Below are positions 60,919 through 64,000 of a DNA stretch of 64,000 nt, piece after piece; within the stretch, counting starts at the first letter, position 1, and every line of letters begins with the position of its first letter. The notes under the pieces were generated by a model. It was given only the letters and a program-made list of their open reading frames with translations, did no database searches and was not told the origin of the DNA. The DNA lies in assembly GCF_001723055.1 (NCBI RefSeq), contig NZ_MDCR01000032.1, positions 1-64,000 of the forward strand. The letters are read 5' to 3'. Made by a program: the position numbers and the translations under genes. This stretch comes from Streptomyces niveus (GTDB taxonomy: Bacteria > Actinomycetota > Actinomycetes > Streptomycetales > Streptomycetaceae).

Positions 60919-61682
60919 GTGCCGTGCGTCGGCTCATCACCGTCGTCACCGCCGTGCACGGTCCCTCGGCTCACCTCCTGCCGGAGGCGTATAAGTCGCT
61001 GCGTGCACAGGAGTTGCCCGACGGGTGGGAGTGGCAGTGGCTCGTCCAGGAGGACGGCAGGAGCGACGACGTCGCGCCGCACGTCCCGGACGACCCGCGT
61101 GTGGTCTTCAAGCAGGGACGGCACGGTGGGCCCGGCACCGCTCGCACCTTGGCTCTCGCCCACGCGGACGGCGAGTACGTCAAAGTCCTCGACGCGGACG
61201 ACCAGTTGCCGGACGGCGCGCTGGCCCGCGACCTGGCCGCACTCGAAGGCGACGCCACGCTCGGATGGGCGACGTCCCGCGTCCTGGACCTGATGCCGGA
61301 CGGCTCCACGGTCGGCTTCGACGGCGACCCGGACAACGGCCCGTTGGAGCGCGGCGCCGTACTCGACTACTGGTCGACGCACGACTTCCGCGCCCCGGTC
61401 CACCCGGCGACACTCTTCGCCCGCCGCGACCTGGTGCTCGCGCTGGGCGGCTGGATGGCGCTGCCGGCCTCGGAGGACACGGGGCTGCTGCTCGCGCTGG
61501 ACTCCGTCAGCCGCGGTTGGTTCACGAGCGAGGTCGGTCTCCTGTACCGCAAGTGGCCGGGCCAGGCGACGGGCCAGGCCGCCCATACCGACCCGGCGGA
61601 GCGGGACGCACGGATGGCAATCGTGGAGGCGAGGGCGCGGGCGCTGTCGTATCTGCGGTGGAGGTACCCGGTCACCGGCTGA
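60915..61682 (+). CDS. Family 2 glycosyltransferase
   Basis: 255 residues. GT-A features: LITVVTAVHGPSAHLLPEAY, WQWLVQEDGRSDD, GPGTARTLALAHADGEYVKV and the DxD-like LDADDQLPDG. Catalytic region RAPVHPATLFARRD with PASEDTGLLLAL follows. No membrane helix. GTG 60915 overlaps the GntR stop as GTGA. Sugar donor and acceptor unknown; could modify a surface or DNA-associated target to benefit the element. Confidence 0.85.
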   Translation: MSAVRRLITVVTAVHGPSAHLLPEAYKSLRAQELPDGWEWQWLVQEDGRSDDVAPHVPDDPRVVFKQGRHGGPGTARTLALAHADGEYVKVLDADDQLPDGALARDLAALEGDATLGWATSRVLDLMPDGSTVGFDGDPDNGPLERGAVLDYWSTHDFRAPVHPATLFARRDLVLALGGWMALPASEDTGLLLALDSVSRGWFTSEVGLLYRKWPGQATGQAAHTDPAERDARMAIVEARARALSYLRWRYPVTG

Positions 61683-61740
61683 GTTCGTCGAATTTCAGAA
61701 CCCCCGGCGGGCACGAGTCTGTAACCGTCAGGATCAATAC

Positions 61741-62262
61741 ATGGATCCTGGAATTGCCGCAGTCTTCGGGGCTGCCGTGGGCGTGGTCGGCTCGACTCTG
61801 GCAGCAGCGGTGGCTGGCTTCTCGGCACAGCGACAGGTCAGGTCGGAACACACGCACTGGCGTCGGCAGTTGCGACGCGATGCTTATACGGCATTTATCG
61901 CCAAGGCGGACGAGGTGCACAGACTTCTGGCTGGCATCGAGGCTGAGTTGATCAGTCCGGAAGTGCACTTCGAACTGGTTCGTGACGAAATTGACAGGGT
62001 CAAGGCCACGCTTCAGGAAGACCTAGCGGCGGCTCAAGCTACCGTGGAGATCGAAGGTCCAGAGAAGCTCGCTCGTACGGCAGAGGAACTCACTCGCTCA
62101 CTGTCTGCGTGCATTGCGGCCATGCGTGCTCGAACCATCGGGCGAGAGTCAGGTAACCCGATTAGCCAGCTAGATGCACAGCGTGTGCGGCGATTCTTGA
62201 ATCACGCCTTGACCAAGCGTAAGCGGTTCGTGGAGCAAGCCCGTACGGCTATCGACGTCTAG
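61741..62262 (+). CDS. Membrane-anchored coiled-coil protein, hypothetical
   Basis: 173 residues. An N-terminal Gly/Ala-rich helix (AAVFGAAVGVVGSTLAAAVA) is followed by a long helix-rich domain with predicted coiled coil (about 55-100, VRDEIDRVKATLQED). No family recognised, although single-helix proteins of this type are common in Streptomyces. GC is lower than around it. ATG at 61741, 58 bases after the glycosyltransferase, so it may belong to the same cargo unit. Confidence 0.6.
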   Translation: MDPGIAAVFGAAVGVVGSTLAAAVAGFSAQRQVRSEHTHWRRQLRRDAYTAFIAKADEVHRLLAGIEAELISPEVHFELVRDEIDRVKATLQEDLAAAQATVEIEGPEKLARTAEELTRSLSACIAAMRARTIGRESGNPISQLDAQRVRRFLNHALTKRKRFVEQARTAIDV

Positions 62263-62347
62263 CGGTCCGCGGCAAGGTTTGCCCTGTCGCGACGCTCTGC
62301 AGGCGCGTTGGCTTATCCAGCTGCCATCAGGCTTGATCAGAGTCCAA

Positions 62348-63103
62348 TCAGTTCTGGATCGGTACCTCGTAGACGATTTCGCAGATGGCGGCCGGGATGA
62401 CGATGTCGGCCGTCTCGACCGGGCGGGATTCGTCGCTGTAGTACGTCCGGCGGATGCGCGTGACGAGCGCGCCGCGCTGAATGCCGAGGAGTGTCGCCTC
62501 CTCGGCGTCCGCCTGGCCGGGCTCCGGCTGTTCCACCACGTGGCTGACCGTGATGCCGATCTCCGCCATGCGGTCGACCACGCCCTTGCCCGCGTGCGGT
62601 CCGCCCTCCGGCAGTACGACAAGGGTGCCCGACGTGATCTCGTACGGCTCCCAACTCGTCGACGTCTGGGCCGGCTTGCCGTCGACAAGGAACTCGTACG
62701 CCGTACGTACGCAGAGATCGCCCTCGGCGATACCGAGACGTTCGGCGATGCCCGCAGGTGCGGGAACCTTCGCTTCCGTACGGCTCTCCCACGTCCCCCG
62801 CTTACCGAGCGAAGCCATGTCGGCGCGGAATGGCGAGCCACCGAGCTGCTCCCGGTACTGCGAGCGCACCATGCGCAGCCGCTCGCGCGGAGCGGCGACG
62901 TATGTGCCTGATCCCGCACGCCCTTCCAGGACGCCGAGCGAGATCAGCAGCTCTTGCGCGCGGCGGATGACGTTCTCGCCAACGCCGCATTCCTGCGCGA
63001 GTTGAGCGCGCGACGGAAGCCGGTCTCCGGGAGTCCACTCCTGGTCAGCGATGCGCTGCCTGATCACGTCGGCGATCCGGAGGTAGGGCGGTTGCTCTCG
63101 CAT
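62348..63103 (-). CDS. GntR-family regulator (UTRA type, second)
   Basis: 251 residues. The winged HTH has RIADVIRQRIADQEWTPGDRL and GVGENVIRRAQELLISLGVLE, then a UTRA domain (about 90-245). ATG 63103 is preceded by a weak purine-rich site. Divergent from the next small genes, with a CTAG palindrome in between. Ligand unknown; may regulate the leftward element genes or a replicative switch. Confidence 0.85.
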   Translation of the reverse strand: MREQPPYLRIADVIRQRIADQEWTPGDRLPSRAQLAQECGVGENVIRRAQELLISLGVLEGRAGSGTYVAAPRERLRMVRSQYREQLGGSPFRADMASLGKRGTWESRTEAKVPAPAGIAERLGIAEGDLCVRTAYEFLVDGKPAQTSTSWEPYEITSGTLVVLPEGGPHAGKGVVDRMAEIGITVSHVVEQPEPGQADAEEATLLGIQRGALVTRIRRTYYSDESRPVETADIVIPAAICEIVYEVPIQN

Positions 63104-63112
63104 ATGGAAAAT

Positions 63113-63135
63113 CTAGTCCACTAGCTCTAATCTAG
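63113..63135. promoter_or_regulatory. CTAG palindrome operator
   Basis: CTAGTCCACTAG (63113-63124) is a dyad with five-base arms, and another CTAG lies at 63132-63135. Located between the second GntR gene and the divergent small genes. It resembles the CTAG-rich region at 55829-55912 in core sequence. Confidence 0.55.
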
Positions 63136-63179
63136 TTAACCAACTTCACCTATAGTGACTGTGTGGCGACGGAGGACTT

Positions 63180-63458
63180 GTGTCCGCACCTGCAATTCGT
63201 GCTGGCCGCGTGGCTGCGCGTCTCTCCGCCGCCGGGCTCGCGCCGCATGCGACGGATCACGCCGACCTCACGTACATCGAGACGGAGTTACCGGGCGTGG
63301 TCGACGTCGAGACGTGGCGCGAGGTGCTGGCAGCGCTGGAAGAGGCCGATTGCTTCGGGCTCGTCACCAGCGCGAACGGTCGCCGGGTGTGGGCCGCTTT
63401 CGGCAATGAAGCCCCCGCGACGGTCGACGCCGTCCGGGGGCATGGCCTTCAGCTTTAG
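63180..63458 (+). CDS. Hypothetical small protein
   Basis: 92 residues with ARLSAAGLAPHATDHADLTYIE and VVDVETWREVLAALEEADCFGL. No domain recognised; a possible helix-turn-helix-free fold. GTG 63180 has GGAGG five bases upstream. It starts the rightward unit divergent from GntR; a conserved small protein on Streptomyces elements by general impression. Confidence 0.55.
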   Translation: MSAPAIRAGRVAARLSAAGLAPHATDHADLTYIETELPGVVDVETWREVLAALEEADCFGLVTSANGRRVWAAFGNEAPATVDAVRGHGLQL

Positions 63459-63471
63459 GGAGCTGATCAGC

Positions 63472-63783
63472 GTGTTCGACCATATGCGCCGTGCTGCCGC
63501 ATGGACCCGACGGCAGTTACTGCCTCCTCTCCTCGCTCCATCGATAGGTCGGCACCGCCGCAGGTCCGGGGCGCGTGCGTCCGAAGCCTTCGCGTCAACT
63601 CCAGCGCTGCTGGTGGGGCGCCCTCTGTGGTACCCGAAACACGCGGCACCGCTGCGCGCCGAGGACCACGCCCTTGTTCGGCCGTACTTGCTGGCCCACG
63701 AAGAACGCGTGCGGGAATGGTGCGCCTCGCGACCTCGCACGCTGCTGATTCGCCCGTACTTCGACGCACCGGAGGCGAACTGA
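63472..63783 (+). CDS. Hypothetical small protein
   Basis: 103 residues. GTG 63472 follows AGGGAG by 9 bases, shortly after the preceding stop. The C-terminal half has VRPYLLAHEERVREWCASR and TLLIRPYFDAPE, seen in many short Streptomyces proteins (memory). No function known. An in-frame ATG at 63442 is possible but has no ribosome-binding site. Confidence 0.55.
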   Translation: MFDHMRRAAAWTRRQLLPPLLAPSIGRHRRRSGARASEAFASTPALLVGRPLWYPKHAAPLRAEDHALVRPYLLAHEERVREWCASRPRTLLIRPYFDAPEAN

Positions 63784-63995
63784 TGCCGCCGAATCACCAC
63801 CCATCACCGGGTCCAGCCGCGGCACCGTACAACTCGCTCACCTGCCGTATGGGCGCGCACGCCGGGTGCGATGAATCGGTGCCCATGGGGCCGCCGGTCG
63901 CTCCGCCGCTCGTCTACGAGACGTGTGAGTGCCCGTGCCATCAGACCCGCGACGGAGCCTCCGACAACTCCAGCGAGGGGGAAGCACATGGCTAA
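63783..63995 (+). CDS. Hypothetical small Pro/Cys-containing protein
   Basis: 70 residues starting MPPNHHPSPGPAAAPY. It contains CECPCH near the C terminus, with other Cys at CRMGAHAGC, so it may bind a metal. Start overlaps the upstream stop as TGATG; stop at 63995 overlaps the next start by 8 bases. Confidence 0.5.
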   Translation: MPPNHHPSPGPAAAPYNSLTCRMGAHAGCDESVPMGPPVAPPLVYETCECPCHQTRDGASDNSSEGEAHG

Positions 63996-64000
63996 CCGGT
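63988..64000 (+). CDS. Start of a further gene, truncated by the window
   Basis: ATGGCTAACCGG opens a frame (MANR) at 63988 overlapping the preceding stop, with GAGGGGGA upstream. Nothing more can be said. Confidence 0.4.

Larger units (their letters stand above)
46104..64000. mobile_element. Integrative and conjugative element (AICE), right end not seen
   Basis: From the tRNA-Ser break onward the genes are those of an AICE: integrase, excisionase, replication protein, small membrane (spread) proteins, FtsK/TraB-type translocator, DUF2637 protein and GntR regulators. No relaxase or type IV system is seen, which fits AICE transfer of double-stranded DNA. The NACHT gene and IS relic are cargo near the left end. 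The element must extend beyond 64000, where an att site should lie. Left boundary taken from the tRNA fragment. Confidence 0.75.

Noticed and set aside
46104..64000. CRISPR array or Cas genes
   Set aside because: No regularly spaced repeat of CRISPR length and no Cas-like protein. The GTCAGC units are too short and too close.

Overview
The window is a piece of a Streptomyces chromosome. The DNA is very GC-rich with strong third-position G/C bias, GTG starts are common, and many genes overlap as GTGA or TGATG. Gene order from the cytochrome bd exporter through serS, pheA, the Sco/Dyp copper operon, pepP and an HtrA-like protease matches, from memory, the S. coelicolor SCO3947-SCO3977 segment near oriC. 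No database was searched; all assignments come from reading the sequence.

Core region 1 (1-19.7 kb). CydC end of a CydDC exporter; a GAF/GAF histidine kinase with a DevS-like HHPPMR motif; Cof-type HAD phosphatase; LLM-class F420 oxidoreductase; KptA; a leftward operon (M24 peptidase-like, EphD-like hydrolase/SDR fusion, ferritin-like protein, MerR regulator); a four-gene ABC exporter operon; an HTH/coiled-coil protein; serS with a HAD gene overlapping it; pheA. Two intergenic regions carry DnaA boxes; the one upstream of serS has six in 312 bp.

Core region 2 (19.8-46.0 kb). Leftward copper operon (YcnI, Sco, PCuAC chaperone, CopC-CopD, Tat-exported Dyp peroxidase); two RsbW-like ATP-binding proteins; aminopeptidase P; a SpoIIE-type phosphatase lacking one metal-binding Asp; a Prim-Pol-like protein without a recognisable active site; secreted protein; SEC-C protein; GDPD; HtrA-like protease; secreted asparaginase; an ECF42-type sigma operon with its YCII partner; an orphan HypX; an ArsR-SRPBCC/reductase pair and a hydrolase/TetR pair, both with visible operators.

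Accessory region (46.1 kb to the end). An actinomycete integrative and conjugative element (AICE) starts at a tRNA-Ser(UGA) gene cut just after its anticodon loop. Order: NACHT NTPase cargo of lower GC, a decayed IS5-type insertion sequence, integrase, excisionase, an iteron-like array, a DnaB_N/DUF3987 replication protein, small conserved genes, spread-type membrane proteins, FtsK-like TraB, DUF2637 protein, a GntR regulator with its operators, a glycosyltransferase and a membrane/coiled-coil protein, a second GntR regulator, and small genes running off the end. The right attachment site is outside the window.

The most interesting item is the NACHT protein at 46633-49467. It begins with an uninterrupted G-x3-G-x3-G-x3-G glycine zipper, which suggests a membrane-acting effector on a STAND immune sensor, placed between the attachment site and the integrase. 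The DnaA-box clusters, the dyad iteron array, the cut tRNA and the apparently inactive phosphatase and primase-like proteins are the next most useful leads.
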